DNA of 64,000 nucleotides from Paenibacillus eucommiae (lineage in GTDB: Bacteria; Bacillota; Bacilli; Paenibacillales; NBRC-103111): contig NZ_JAGGLB010000005.1 in NCBI RefSeq assembly GCF_017874215.1, positions 124,001 through 188,000 on the forward strand, written 5' to 3'. The position numbers and the translations under genes are program-made. Under the pieces are notes generated by a model. That model did no database searches and was not told where the DNA came from. It saw only the letters and a list, made by a program, of their open reading frames with translations. Below, piece after piece: positions 29,701 through 38,985 of this stretch. Each line of letters opens with the position of its first letter. Positions within the stretch are counted from its first letter, which is position 1.

Positions 29701-29746
29701 AAAAAAGACAATCCCGCGAGCGTAATCGCAAGGGATTGTCTTTTTT
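29701..29746. terminator. Bidirectional intrinsic terminator
   Basis: Perfect 15-bp arms AAAAAAGACAATCCC (29701-29715) and GGGATTGTCTTTTTT (29732-29746) serve both strands, with T6 on plus and T6 on minus. It lies between the converging hypothetical gene (28653-29294) and the secreted protein gene (29847-30677). Confidence 0.9.
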
Positions 29747-29846
29747 GCGTGCAGAGCAGCTTAAGGTACAGATATTCATTGTGAAGTGGATTCTGAAGGA
29801 AGCTGGAGTCAATTTCCCTATCTGAGAATCACGAGCTTCATAAGTA

Positions 29847-30677
29847 TTATTTTACGGATAGTGTCTGGACAGCTTTAAAGTTAACATTTTCCATCTCTAC
29901 AGGTACTCCCTTGGCAATAGCCGTACCATCCGCACCATCCGCAGCATCTGAGATATCCGCTTTGGCAGCTTCCAGTTCAGTAATTTGCACCGTATACTGC
30001 TTCAGAAGCTGGGCAAGTGCAGCCTTTATTTCTGCCGCATTTTGGGACTCTACAGCTTCTGCCAATTCAATCTGAGCCTTGAAGAAGGCCTTTAATTCGC
30101 CAGAGGCTTCTTTAAGTTCGACGGCTTGTACTGAAGCTGTTCCTGAAGCTACTCCTGAAGTTGTTCCTGATGTTACTTCTCCTAATGGTCCTGCAATCTG
30201 AAGTGCTTCTCCATCTGTTTCGACTGGTGTGGAAAGTATGGATTTATCGATTTTTTTCGCAAGGCTTTCCATGTTTACTTCGGAAGCAGGGACAGCAGCT
30301 AATGTGGCTATAGAGGCAACGGAAACATCTACTTTCGACAGGGATAAGTTATCCGCTTTGTCTGTCTTTAGGGAGGCGAGGCCACTGGAAGTTTTAAGGT
30401 CAGTTATGGAGAAGCCGATAAGCTTATTGTATTTCTCCAATGCTTTTTCCCAGTCGCTGACGGTGTCTGGGGCGTACTTTTTAGCTAATTCCAGAGGATT
30501 ACTCAGGGTGAGAGTTGAAGCAACTGTTGAGATTTTATCTGACTTTGTAATGGTGTGGGCGGATGTTATATTTCCTTGCTTAGATCCATTGTCGGCATTG
30601 GCAACAGGGGCAGCAGCGATAGCGGATAGCAGTAGAGCGGACAGGGCGACGTTCTTGAATTTTAGGCTGTAATTCAT
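29847..30677 (-). CDS. Secreted hypothetical protein with Ser/Thr/Gly linker
   Basis: From ATG 30677 (GAGGAGTG, 8 nt) the protein has 276 residues. The frame extends to 30803, but without a ribosome site and into charged sequence before the signal peptide. Residues 1-28 are a signal peptide ending VANA-DNG. The mature protein is Ala/Ser/Lys-rich and helical, with a low-complexity stretch SGTTSGVASGTAS near residue 180 followed by a helical LKAFFKAQIELAEAVESQ segment. It has no cysteine in the mature part and no recognised domain. Divergent from the YesM-like kinase gene, it might be a wall-associated or extracellular protein. Confidence 0.8.
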   Translation of the reverse strand: MNYSLKFKNVALSALLLSAIAAAPVANADNGSKQGNITSAHTITKSDKISTVASTLTLSNPLELAKKYAPDTVSDWEKALEKYNKLIGFSITDLKTSSGLASLKTDKADNLSLSKVDVSVASIATLAAVPASEVNMESLAKKIDKSILSTPVETDGEALQIAGPLGEVTSGTTSGVASGTASVQAVELKEASGELKAFFKAQIELAEAVESQNAAEIKAALAQLLKQYTVQITELEAAKADISDAADGADGTAIAKGVPVEMENVNFKAVQTLSVK

Positions 30678-30963
30678 TTTTAACACTCCTCGTAATTTGG
30701 TTTGTCTTACAGTTATTACTTTACCGAATGAGTGTGGCACAAAATGGGTCGGTTTGTGGAAAAACAATGGCATTGCCCTCGCGCGAGAGTCTTGATCCGA
30801 CAAAATACGTCATTTTTCCTCTTTGACTTTGTATGCAGCATCATTTTAGCTGTTCCGTTAGTTTGGTGCAGGAATCTCCGCCTTCCACAGCGAACCCTAT
30901 ATTTTATTACGCTTTGGCTTTATTACGGATTGGCGAAGCAATGGATCTTGGGAGGTAGCGGCG

Positions 30964-32688
30964 GTGCTGATAAAACGTTTTGTTCCATATTCGCTTAAAA
31001 ACCGGTTGACCATCATGTTGATTGTGGCGATCATGATTCCGCTTGCACTGATTGGTACTATATCTTATGCTTCGATATACTCTGTTCTGGAGAATAAAGC
31101 CGAACGGGGCGTGCGAAGCAATCTGCACCAAGTGATGCTGTCGCTGGGGGGGACGCTGGATCAGCTTAATCATGCCTCGCAGCAGCTGGCTCTGGACGGC
31201 CGGATAGGCAAAAATCTGGATCGGTATCTGAGTGCTGACGTATATGAAAAAAAGCAGCTTCACGATGAAATCAAAAATGAGCTCAGTCTGGTTACATTTA
31301 CCAATCCCTCTATGGGCCTCGCTTTTTATTATTTTGCGGATTCGGGTACCGTTATGTTTGAGAATTACAGTATTGAGAAGGATGTTGATATTCGCAAGCT
31401 CCCCGTTCTATCCAAGTTCGGCACGATATCGTATAATGGACCACATCGCTCTCTGAATCCCTGGGATGGGCATCAGGTGTTTTCAATCGTCCGTGCTATG
31501 AATTTGACCGACGAAGAAAATGTATATGTGTATATAGAAACGAACTTTAAGCTGGCGGAATCGCTCTTGAACATGGATCAGTCGGCGGCTGATACAGCTC
31601 ATTTAATAGTGGATACCGAAGGGCGGATATTATTCAGTGAAGATGAGGAAGCGTTTCCTTCCGGCAGCCTGTATGCAGTTGATGAGAGGCGGCAGAACGC
31701 TTACGCAGGGCATTACTTTTTCGAGGAATTGAATGATAAACAAAGCTGGAAGCTTGTAGCTGCCATTCCCAAGGCCTCCTATGACAGAGAGCTTCGAAGC
31801 TGGCTGCTGCAATTTGCGTTGTTGACGGTTTTGTCGCTGGCTGTTGGCTGTCTGGTTGCGTGGATTTTATGGCGCACGGTGTACACACCGCTGAAGAAGC
31901 TATCGCAGGATATGAGGCTTGTGCCGTATTCTTCTCCGCAAAGCAGCGGGAGGACCGCTACGATTATGGAGTTCGACCGCATTCACAATGGTTTCGAAGC
32001 TATGCGCTCGCGGATCGGAGAGCTGCTCATGGAAGCGGAGCAGAGAGAGCAGCGCAAAGCAAGACTGGAGGTGGAGAAGCTGCTGTACCAGATAAATCCC
32101 CATTTCCTCTATAATGCGCTCGATACAGTCCGCTGGCTGGCGAGAATGCGGGGGGAGAAGGAGATTGACAAGCTTGTATCCACGTTGAATAAAATCCTTC
32201 ATTATAATTTGAACAAGGGTGAAACCGCGCAAATACGCGACGAGCTGGAAGCGCTCCATAATTATATGTCGGTACAGTCTGTCCGCTATCATTTTCAGTA
32301 CGAGATAGATTGTCAGGCTGAGGAAAGCATGCTCGACTGGGTCATACCGCGGTTTATTTTGCAGCCACTGGTGGAGAATGCGCTTCTTCATGGTCTTAAA
32401 GATGACGGGAAGATCTGCGTCCGTATTGCGGCTGAAGACTCCAATGTGCTGATCGAGGTTAGGGACGACGGTGTCGGGATGACGGAGGAGCAGCTGCGGA
32501 AGCTTAGGGATGAAGAGGCGGATAGCGCTCCCGGCGCCGGCTTCGGTATCGGACTCAATTATGTGAGGAAGGTCGTCGCTCTTCAATTCGGAGACCGCGC
32601 CAAGCTGGCAATCGACAGCAAGCCGGAAACGGGGACGATCATCACGCTCCGGCTGCCTAGTATACAGGAGGGGGATGACAATGCTTAA
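30964..32688 (+). CDS. YesM-type sensor histidine kinase
   Basis: This 574-residue membrane kinase starts at GTG 30964 (GGGAGG 8 nt upstream). Two membrane segments (about 16-38 and 278-300) flank an extracytoplasmic sensor of Cache type. A HAMP segment and the His_kinase domain of the YesM group follow, with phosphoacceptor His near 380 in QINPHFLYNALD. The ATPase domain shows the N box (LVENALLHG), G1 (RDDGVGM) and G2 (GAGFGIGL). Family members sense extracellular sugars or their binding proteins. It overlaps the downstream regulator gene by 8 bp and precedes an importer, so it likely controls the 33940-41964 genes. Confidence 0.93.
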   Translation: MLIKRFVPYSLKNRLTIMLIVAIMIPLALIGTISYASIYSVLENKAERGVRSNLHQVMLSLGGTLDQLNHASQQLALDGRIGKNLDRYLSADVYEKKQLHDEIKNELSLVTFTNPSMGLAFYYFADSGTVMFENYSIEKDVDIRKLPVLSKFGTISYNGPHRSLNPWDGHQVFSIVRAMNLTDEENVYVYIETNFKLAESLLNMDQSAADTAHLIVDTEGRILFSEDEEAFPSGSLYAVDERRQNAYAGHYFFEELNDKQSWKLVAAIPKASYDRELRSWLLQFALLTVLSLAVGCLVAWILWRTVYTPLKKLSQDMRLVPYSSPQSSGRTATIMEFDRIHNGFEAMRSRIGELLMEAEQREQRKARLEVEKLLYQINPHFLYNALDTVRWLARMRGEKEIDKLVSTLNKILHYNLNKGETAQIRDELEALHNYMSVQSVRYHFQYEIDCQAEESMLDWVIPRFILQPLVENALLHGLKDDGKICVRIAAEDSNVLIEVRDDGVGMTEEQLRKLRDEEADSAPGAGFGIGLNYVRKVVALQFGDRAKLAIDSKPETGTIITLRLPSIQEGDDNA

Positions 32689-33781
32689 TGTGCTTGTTGT
32701 AGATGATGATCATTTGGTAAGAACCGGGTTTATCACTATTATGCCTTGGAGCAGACATGGTTTGCGGGTCGTTGGGGATGTCAACAACGGAGAAAAGGCG
32801 CTGGCCTTTCTCCGTGATAATCCGGTTGATTTATTAATTACGGATTTGTCCATGCCGGTCATGTCGGGCATCGAGCTTATGAGGCAGGCCAGGCGGCTGC
32901 TGCCAAGGCTTCGCATGGTGGTGCTGACTTTTCATCATGAATTTGAATATGCCCAAGAGGCAATCCGCCTCGGTGCACTTGACTATATTACGAAGGTAGA
33001 GCTGGAAGAAGATCGCATGGATGAGGTGCTCCAGCGGATTGTACTGCGGATTGCGGAGGACGAGCAGACTAGCGGAGCGGGTAGCGGCCCTGCTGCGGAT
33101 GATTTCTATGAAGATCCTGCTGCTTTGGCTGCTTCTCCCTGGAAAGGGCCTGTAGAAACAGGAAAAAAGGAGCTGCAAACGCTGAAGGAAAAATGGTGCT
33201 CCTTCGATTGGATGGTCGATGACGAACGGTTCGCTCTGCTGCTTGGGGAGATGTTGGAGAGGCGTCTGACTCCCGAACGCGTCGAGATGCTGTTCGAGGC
33301 AGCCGTATCCCAATGGGAGCGGATCCTTCCGGAGCTTCAACCCTATATGGAGATGGAGGGGCTGCATACCTGGCAGCAGTGGACGGAATGGCTGAAGCGG
33401 CTGCGTCTTATGGTTAGCGAATCCACACAAACGCTTCCCTATTCATCTGAAGTAGTGAATTGCATCATGAAAGCGCAGGCTCATATCCGCGACCATCTGG
33501 AAGAAGAGCTGCAGATGCCGCAAATTGCCAGGATGGTAGGCATGAGCCGAAGCTATTTCAGTCGCTGCTTCCATGATATCTCAGGCTTTACGTTTAACGA
33601 TTATATCCGGGATCTGCGAATCGGGAGGGCCAAGGCGCTGCTCGTGCAGACGGACAAATCCGTTGGCTGGATTGCTGCCCAATCAGGCTACCCGAACGTC
33701 AAATACTTCTCCAAGGTGTTCCGTGGTGCAACAGGACTGCTGCCGAGCCTTTACCGTAAAGAGGCAAAAGGGCAAAAATGA
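32681..33781 (+). CDS. YesN-type response regulator with AraC DNA-binding domain
   Basis: The receiver domain (1-120) has the acidic pair DDD at 8-10, phosphoacceptor Asp55 (LLITDLSMP) and Lys in TKVE. A variable linker and a C-terminal AraC helix-turn-helix pair follow (MPQIARMVGMSRSYFSRCF and VGWIAAQSGYPNVKYFSKVF). The ATG at 32681 is 6 nt after AGGAGGGGG and gives 366 residues; the ATG at 32675 is too close to that site. It is translationally coupled to the kinase and should activate the glycan operon downstream. A hairpin follows its stop. Confidence 0.93.
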   Translation: MLNVLVVDDDHLVRTGFITIMPWSRHGLRVVGDVNNGEKALAFLRDNPVDLLITDLSMPVMSGIELMRQARRLLPRLRMVVLTFHHEFEYAQEAIRLGALDYITKVELEEDRMDEVLQRIVLRIAEDEQTSGAGSGPAADDFYEDPAALAASPWKGPVETGKKELQTLKEKWCSFDWMVDDERFALLLGEMLERRLTPERVEMLFEAAVSQWERILPELQPYMEMEGLHTWQQWTEWLKRLRLMVSESTQTLPYSSEVVNCIMKAQAHIRDHLEEELQMPQIARMVGMSRSYFSRCFHDISGFTFNDYIRDLRIGRAKALLVQTDKSVGWIAAQSGYPNVKYFSKVFRGATGLLPSLYRKEAKGQK

Positions 33782-33785
33782 TACG

Positions 33786-33825
33786 AAAACAGGTGTAATC
33801 TTATCTACTGGGTTGCGCCTGTTTT
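33786..33825 (+). terminator. Probable (partial) terminator after response regulator
   Basis: AAAACAGGTG (33786-33795) pairs with CGCCTGTTTT (33816-33825), 10 bp with one G-T pair, ending in only four T. It could reduce read-through from the regulator pair into the importer genes. Confidence 0.55.
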
Positions 33826-33939
33826 GCAGTAGAGACAATAATGGTGGAAAAGAAGAGATCAATGTGGCCCCATTGAGGTGTAGACTACCCTATACTAAAA
33901 ACAGGTTCATAACCAATACATCCGAAGAGAGGGCGCTAA

Positions 33940-35679
33940 ATGAAGGGGAGCAAATGGGGTAAAGGAATCGGAGTCATCATGGCTATTCTGCTCGTTGCAA
34001 TGATGGCGGCTGCATGCAGTGGAAATAAAGAGGCTAACAATCAGCCAGCAGAATCGCCAACCCAAGCAGATAACGGGAACGGAAAAGCTGGACAGGAAGA
34101 AACGCAGGGGGAAGAAGCGTTCGATTATTACAGGTATAAGGAACCCGTCGAAATTACGATTGTTAAGGATGTTCCGCCAGATTTAAAGCTGCCCGAAGGA
34201 GAAACGATTGAGGACAATTCCTTCTCGCGCTTCGTCAAAAAGCATACGAATATAGACTTTAAAGTGGCTTGGTACGCTACAGGACAGGATTTCGTGCAAA
34301 AACAGCAGCTGGCGATTGCAAGCAACGACATCCCGGATGTGATGCTGGTCGATGAAACAACATTTCGTCAATTGGCTGCTGCAGAGCAGCTTGAGGATTT
34401 GACCGAAGTGTACAACAAGTATGCGCAGCCGCAGCTGAAGAGCAAGTACGAAGCAACCCAAGGTGTAGCATTAGCCAAAGCGACCTATGACGGCAAATTG
34501 ATGGCGCTTCCTAATTTAAGCGGGCTTGCTGAATCCATCAGCCTATTATGGGTACGGCAGGATTGGCTGGATAAGCTGAATATCCCTGCACCCAAAACTG
34601 CCGATGATGTGGAAGCGATTGCAAAGGCGTTCGTCCAGCAGGACCCTAATGGAAACAACAAAGCGGATACAGTGGGCTTGACCGGATCAGGTGCGTCATT
34701 GTACTCGAATGGCTATGCAGGCATGCATGATTTCACGGGACTTTTCGCTGGCTATAACGCTTACCCTGGCCTTTGGCTGAAGGGGGAGGGCGATTCGATC
34801 GTATATGGTTCAACAACACCGGAGACAAAGGCAACGATTGCCAAGCTGCGCGGCATGTACGCGAATGGGCTGATTGACAAGGAGTTCGCGCTGCGCAAAG
34901 ACCCGAATCAGCTCGTATCGAACGGAGAAGCAGGCATGTTCTTCGGTCCTTGGTGGGCGCCATGGAATTTGTCGGAATCGATTACGAATGATCCGGCAGC
35001 GGATTGGAAGCCTTATTGGATTGCTGATGCGGAAGGCAAGCTGAACACGCATATGGTACCAATCAGCTCTCACTTCGTCGTTGTCAAAAAAGGCTTCAAG
35101 CATCCTGATGCCGTTATGACCTATATTAACTGGTACACAGGCGGAGACAGTCTGAAGAGTGAAGACGAGAAGGAAAGAGCCCGCGCTCAGCAGCGTTTGG
35201 ATGATTTTCAGGCGCTGGATCCGACTTTAATCATTGCCCTGTATCCCCTGTATACGACTTATGTGGACACAGATGTGGTAGAGAAGACCAATATTAAGCT
35301 GAAAAAAGCAATTAGCGGTGAAATAAAGCCGGAAGACATGGAGCCTGGAGACCGGATCGTATACGAGCAGTGGCAGCGGGATAATGCCAAACCGAAGAGC
35401 AATGCGGCTGATTGGCCACCACCATACGCTTATCTGAACGGCGGGGATGCCGTCATGCAGCCCGTGGACCGGAAAGTATTCAACGAGTATACGGCTACGA
35501 CAAAAACCATGCAGCGCAAATGGGCTAACCTGCAGAAGCTGGAAACCGAAACGATGTATAAAATCATTATGGGTGAAGAACCACTAGAAGCATTCGATAC
35601 CTTCGTAGAAAAATGGAAGAGCCAAGGCGGAAACGAAATTATCGCGGAGATCGAAGCTGAGTTGAGCAAGCAGAAGTAG
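33940..35679 (+). CDS. Extracellular solute-binding lipoprotein (LplA-like)
   Basis: This 579-residue protein has a signal peptide with lipobox MAAAC (Cys about 26), so it is a lipid-anchored binding protein of a carbohydrate ABC importer. After a Gln/Asn/Gly-rich linker the typical family-1 binding-protein pattern appears (IPDVMLVDETTFRQL, KLMALPNLSG, WVRQDWLDKL, DPNGNNKADTVGL, GEAGMFFGPWWAP). The ATG at 33940 has GAAGAGAGGG upstream. It is the first gene of SBP-permease-permease-oxidoreductase-hydrolase; the substrate is probably an oligosaccharide released by the downstream enzyme, but the sequence does not tell which. Confidence 0.92.
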   Translation: MKGSKWGKGIGVIMAILLVAMMAAACSGNKEANNQPAESPTQADNGNGKAGQEETQGEEAFDYYRYKEPVEITIVKDVPPDLKLPEGETIEDNSFSRFVKKHTNIDFKVAWYATGQDFVQKQQLAIASNDIPDVMLVDETTFRQLAAAEQLEDLTEVYNKYAQPQLKSKYEATQGVALAKATYDGKLMALPNLSGLAESISLLWVRQDWLDKLNIPAPKTADDVEAIAKAFVQQDPNGNNKADTVGLTGSGASLYSNGYAGMHDFTGLFAGYNAYPGLWLKGEGDSIVYGSTTPETKATIAKLRGMYANGLIDKEFALRKDPNQLVSNGEAGMFFGPWWAPWNLSESITNDPAADWKPYWIADAEGKLNTHMVPISSHFVVVKKGFKHPDAVMTYINWYTGGDSLKSEDEKERARAQQRLDDFQALDPTLIIALYPLYTTYVDTDVVEKTNIKLKKAISGEIKPEDMEPGDRIVYEQWQRDNAKPKSNAADWPPPYAYLNGGDAVMQPVDRKVFNEYTATTKTMQRKWANLQKLETETMYKIIMGEEPLEAFDTFVEKWKSQGGNEIIAEIEAELSKQK

Positions 35680-35694
35680 AATCAAATAAGATGG

Positions 35695-35746
35695 GGGCTG
35701 GCGCCAATTGTGACTGAGCTTTGGGCTTAGGCATATGGCGCTGCCC
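35695..35746 (+). other. Stable hairpin between binding-protein and permease genes
   Basis: GGGC (35695-35698) and GCGCCA (35701-35706) pair with TGGCGC (35736-35741) and GCCC (35743-35746). There is no T run. In such operons a hairpin after the binding-protein gene often protects its mRNA or limits read-through, so the lipoprotein is made in excess of the permeases. Confidence 0.5.
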
Positions 35747-35763
35747 TGTAATGCCAAAATGGG

Positions 35764-36666
35764 GTGAAAGAGGCCGTGAGATACCGGACATTTGAGAAAC
35801 ATTACCATCTGATGCTGCTGCCTGGTATTATACTGCTGTGCATTTTCAGCGTGATACCGATGTTCGGGTTGATTATCGCATTTCAGGATTTCAAGCTCGG
35901 TTTCGGTGTCTGGAGATCGCCCTGGATCGGACTTGAAAACTTCCAATATATGCTCCAGATGACGGATAGCAGGATTATCTTTTATAATACGATCTTTCTT
36001 GCCAGCTGCAAAATTGTCGTGAATTTGTTTACACCTCTCGTGTTTGCGGTGCTCTTAAATGAGTTGCGCTTGCGGATGTTCAAACGCTGGGTGCAAACGA
36101 TCGTATACATTCCGCACTTTCTATCATGGGTTATTCTGGCCGGAATTATCGTGGAGATGCTGTCGCTGGACGGCATTGTCAATCGTGTTGTCCGTTTGTT
36201 TGGCGGAGAGGGAATTCTCTTTCTGGCTAGCAATGCCTGGTTCCCGGCACTTATTGTGACCAGCGATGTGTGGAAGGAATTTGGCTTTGGAGCAATTATT
36301 TATTTGGCCGCACTTGCGGGCATCAGCCCTTCGCTATATGAATCGGCAGCAATCGACGGAGCGACACGAAGACAGCGCATGCTGTATATTACGCTTCCCG
36401 GGCTGCTGCCAACTGTTATTTTGATGGGCACTCTGAGCATTAGCAATATTTTGAACGCAGGATTTGATCAAATCTTTAATTTGTACAATCCTCTGGTGTA
36501 CGAATCGGCGGATATTATTGATACTTACGTGTACCGGGCAGGGCTGCTGCAGGCGCAATATGGTCTGGCGACCGCTGTTGGATTGATGAAATCGGTCATT
36601 TCATTCATTTTGATTATTTTCTCTTATGCTTTGGCTTACCGGTTTGCCAATTATCGAATTTTCTAA
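35764..36666 (+). CDS. Carbohydrate ABC transporter permease, LplB type
   Basis: This 300-residue inner-membrane permease has six predicted membrane segments. The EAA loop that contacts the ATPase reads YESAAIDGATRRQRMLYITL near residues 196-215. The opening (KHYHLMLLPGIILLCIFSVIPM) is typical of LplB/MalF-like components. The start GTG 35764 has only a modest ribosome site; GTG 35776 is possible but sits too close to AAAGAGG. The partner permease follows 18 bp later. No ATPase gene is in the operon, so a shared MsmX-type ATPase encoded elsewhere is expected. Confidence 0.92.
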   Translation: MKEAVRYRTFEKHYHLMLLPGIILLCIFSVIPMFGLIIAFQDFKLGFGVWRSPWIGLENFQYMLQMTDSRIIFYNTIFLASCKIVVNLFTPLVFAVLLNELRLRMFKRWVQTIVYIPHFLSWVILAGIIVEMLSLDGIVNRVVRLFGGEGILFLASNAWFPALIVTSDVWKEFGFGAIIYLAALAGISPSLYESAAIDGATRRQRMLYITLPGLLPTVILMGTLSISNILNAGFDQIFNLYNPLVYESADIIDTYVYRAGLLQAQYGLATAVGLMKSVISFILIIFSYALAYRFANYRIF

Positions 36667-36693
36667 TACTCAAAAGTAAAGCAGGTGAGCAGT

Positions 36694-37578
36694 TTGGTTG
36701 AGAGCCGAACGATGGCTTCGCGATTAGCGGATGCAGCACTGATTATCCTCATGACGCTTATTGCGTGCATGTCTTTAGGGCCGATCTGGCATACAGTAGC
36801 GGTTTCTCTCAGCGACAAAGCGTTTGCTGCGGCGGGACGGGTCACATTCTGGCCGGTAGGATTCAATATTAGCTCCTATTACATCATTTTGTCAGATTCG
36901 TCTTTCCTTCGGGCATTTATGATTTCGGTCAAACGGGTAGCGTTGGGTGGAGGGGTCAACTTCGTGCTTTGCGTGCTGATGGCCTACCCGCTGTCCAGGT
37001 CGTCCCGGGAATTCCGCTACCGGAATGTGTATATGTGGTTTCTTATTTTCTGCATGTTGTTTAACGGTGGCATTATTCCGCTTTATATTTTGATGAAGTC
37101 TTTGGGTCTTTTTAATTCCATATGGGCTCTTATTCTGCCTGGAGCTGTGCCTGTCTTCAATGTCATTTTGCTGATGAATTTTTTTCGCAGCTTACCGAAG
37201 GAGCTTAGTGAGGCCGGGTATATTGACGGAGCGGGACCTTGGTATATGGCTCTTAGAATTTTTATTCCTTTGTCCACGCCTGCTTTGGCTACGATTACGC
37301 TGTTCAGCATTGTTACGCATTGGAATTCGTTCTTTGATGGATTGATTTTCATGAGGACACCTGAGCAGTATCCGCTGCAGACGTATATTCAGCAGTTAGT
37401 CGTGCAAATCAGCGCGCAAAATATTGATCATACCAAAATGGATTTACTCGCCAAGCTATCGAATCAGACCTTGAATGCGGCTAAGATCGTTGTCTCCATT
37501 GTGCCGATTCTAATCGTATATCCTTTTCTGCAAAAGTATTTCGTTCATGGAATTATACTAGGTTCCGTTAAGGAATAA
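36694..37578 (+). CDS. Carbohydrate ABC transporter permease, LplC type
   Basis: The second permease has about 294 residues from TTG 36694 (AGGTGA 5 nt upstream); GTG 36685 in the same frame is the alternative and adds three residues. Six membrane segments are predicted. The EAA loop is LSEAGYIDGAGPWYMALRIF near residues 170-190. The conserved LplC ending FLQKYFVHGIILGSVKE is present. It forms the heterodimeric channel with the preceding LplB-type protein. Confidence 0.92.
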   Translation: MVESRTMASRLADAALIILMTLIACMSLGPIWHTVAVSLSDKAFAAAGRVTFWPVGFNISSYYIILSDSSFLRAFMISVKRVALGGGVNFVLCVLMAYPLSRSSREFRYRNVYMWFLIFCMLFNGGIIPLYILMKSLGLFNSIWALILPGAVPVFNVILLMNFFRSLPKELSEAGYIDGAGPWYMALRIFIPLSTPALATITLFSIVTHWNSFFDGLIFMRTPEQYPLQTYIQQLVVQISAQNIDHTKMDLLAKLSNQTLNAAKIVVSIVPILIVYPFLQKYFVHGIILGSVKE

Positions 37579-37617
37579 GTAATCATTAAAATGATAGGAA
37601 GATAGGATGAATGTGCA

Positions 37618-38787
37618 ATGAGAATTGGAATTATTGGATACGGGCTTCGGGTCCGTCATGTATTTGAAGAGTTGTCCAAGGTGGATCCGGAGTGCCGGAT
37701 CACGGCTGTCGCCGATCCCCGTTGGGAGGAGTTCCAAACACAGATGGCGGATGGCAGGGGTGCAACTGATGGCACGAATAGTACGAGTGGAATGAATGGA
37801 ATGAATGATACCACCTGGTATGAGCATGCAGATGAGATGCTGGAGAGCGAGGAGCTGGATGGTGTCGTCATTGGCACCCGCTGCAACCTGCATACCGAGA
37901 TGGCGCTAACGGTGCTTGCTCGCAATTTACCTCTATTTCTCGAAAAGCCTGTAGCAACGACTTATGAGGATTTGTTTCGTTTGAAAAAAGGCTACGAGGC
38001 TTCCCGTTCACAAGTCGTGGTGTCATTTCCGCTGCGCAATACACCTCTAGTCGAGCTGGCCAAACAAATCATCGATTCGGGGCAGATTGGCACGGTGGAG
38101 CATGTGCAGGCTGTGAACAACGTTCCTTATGGAGGCGTGTATTTCCACAATTGGTACCGGGATGAGCGTATAACTGGCGGCCTTTTTCTGCAAAAGGCTA
38201 CCCATGATTTCAACTATATCAACTACTTGCTCGGTCTGAAGCCGGAAGCGGTATGCGCGATGAAATCGAAGCAGGTTTTCAAGGGGAGCCATAAGGCAGG
38301 GCTAAAGTGTGTGGAGTGTGAAGAGAAGCATACTTGCCCCGAAAGCACGATTGTTAGTCAGGTCGGAGATTACTGCTGCTTTGCAGAGGATACTGGCAAT
38401 GAGGATTCGGGAAGTGCGTTGATCCGGTATGAATCAGGCATGCATGTTTCTTATTCACAGAATTTTTTCGTCCGTCGGGATGCCGGAAGGCGTGGGGCCC
38501 GTCTGATGGGCTACAAGGGAACGATGGAGTTCGACTGGTATACAGGAGAGTTAAAGGTTTATATGCATCACGAGCCTCGTGTAGTCACGCATCGGCTTGA
38601 TATAAATGCTTACGAGGGGCATGGAGGAGGTGACGCTAAGCTTCTACACAACTTTGTTCAAATCATGAAGGGCAGGGAACAATCCAAAACCACGCTTGAA
38701 GATGGTCTGCTCAGTGCGCTAACCTGCTTGAAAGCGAATGAATCAGCCGTAACGAGTACGTTCCGCACGATTGAATGGGCACGGTAA
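37618..38787 (+). CDS. Gfo/Idh/MocA-family NAD(P)-dependent oxidoreductase
   Basis: The 389-residue enzyme has an N-terminal Rossmann domain (MRIGIIGYGLRVRHVFEEL) and the family EKP motif (LFLEKPVATT near 106), whose Lys acts in catalysis. The C-terminal domain contains GGLFLQKATHDFNYINYL. An unusual cysteine cluster, CVECEEKHTC and then DYCC (about residues 230-260), could bind a metal. A short Gly/Met/Asn/Thr insertion (residues about 50-65), encoded by GGAATGAAT repeats, lies in a surface loop. Such enzymes oxidise or epimerise sugars; here it probably processes the imported sugar. The ribosome site is weak. Confidence 0.9.
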   Translation: MRIGIIGYGLRVRHVFEELSKVDPECRITAVADPRWEEFQTQMADGRGATDGTNSTSGMNGMNDTTWYEHADEMLESEELDGVVIGTRCNLHTEMALTVLARNLPLFLEKPVATTYEDLFRLKKGYEASRSQVVVSFPLRNTPLVELAKQIIDSGQIGTVEHVQAVNNVPYGGVYFHNWYRDERITGGLFLQKATHDFNYINYLLGLKPEAVCAMKSKQVFKGSHKAGLKCVECEEKHTCPESTIVSQVGDYCCFAEDTGNEDSGSALIRYESGMHVSYSQNFFVRRDAGRRGARLMGYKGTMEFDWYTGELKVYMHHEPRVVTHRLDINAYEGHGGGDAKLLHNFVQIMKGREQSKTTLEDGLLSALTCLKANESAVTSTFRTIEWAR

Positions 38788-38822
38788 GGAAAGCTTGCCA
38801 TCGGCAAGGACGGGGCATCAAC

Positions 38823-38887
38823 TGCCTGCTGCTTCCCATGGATAGTTTGGATCATGGAAGATAAAGCCTTTTTCGGGGCAGCAGGCA
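38823..38887 (+). repeat. Inverted repeat between oxidoreductase and hydrolase genes
   Basis: Perfect 10-bp arms TGCCTGCTGC (38823-38832) and GCAGCAGGCA (38878-38887) enclose an inner imperfect repeat around CCATGG and ATCATGG. No T run follows, so it is probably an mRNA hairpin rather than a terminator. Confidence 0.5.
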
Positions 38888-38952
38888 TTGAATGGTTTCG
38901 GCATTTCGGAATTGTTTGATTCCGGGAGGGGGCAAGAATAGGCTTCACCAAT

Positions 38953-38967
38953 TTGTAAGCGTTTTCT
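38953..38967 (+). promoter_or_regulatory. CcpA-binding (cre) site
   Basis: TTGTAAGCGTTTTCT fits the catabolite-responsive consensus WTGNAANCGNWNNCW at every defined position. It lies 18 bp before the start codon and 4-5 bp before the ribosome site of the GH114-like gene. In that position CcpA would act as a roadblock to RNA polymerase in rich sugar. Confidence 0.7.
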
Positions 38968-38985
38968 AAAAAAGGAGGAACAATA

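Noticed and set aside
31900..32586. 228-residue minus-strand frame within the histidine kinase gene
   Set aside because: Shadow of the kinase catalytic domain.
33873..33896. Promoter TTGAGG and TATACT before the first binding-protein gene
   Set aside because: Spacing of 12 bp is too short for a sigma-A promoter; probably activator-dependent but not proven.
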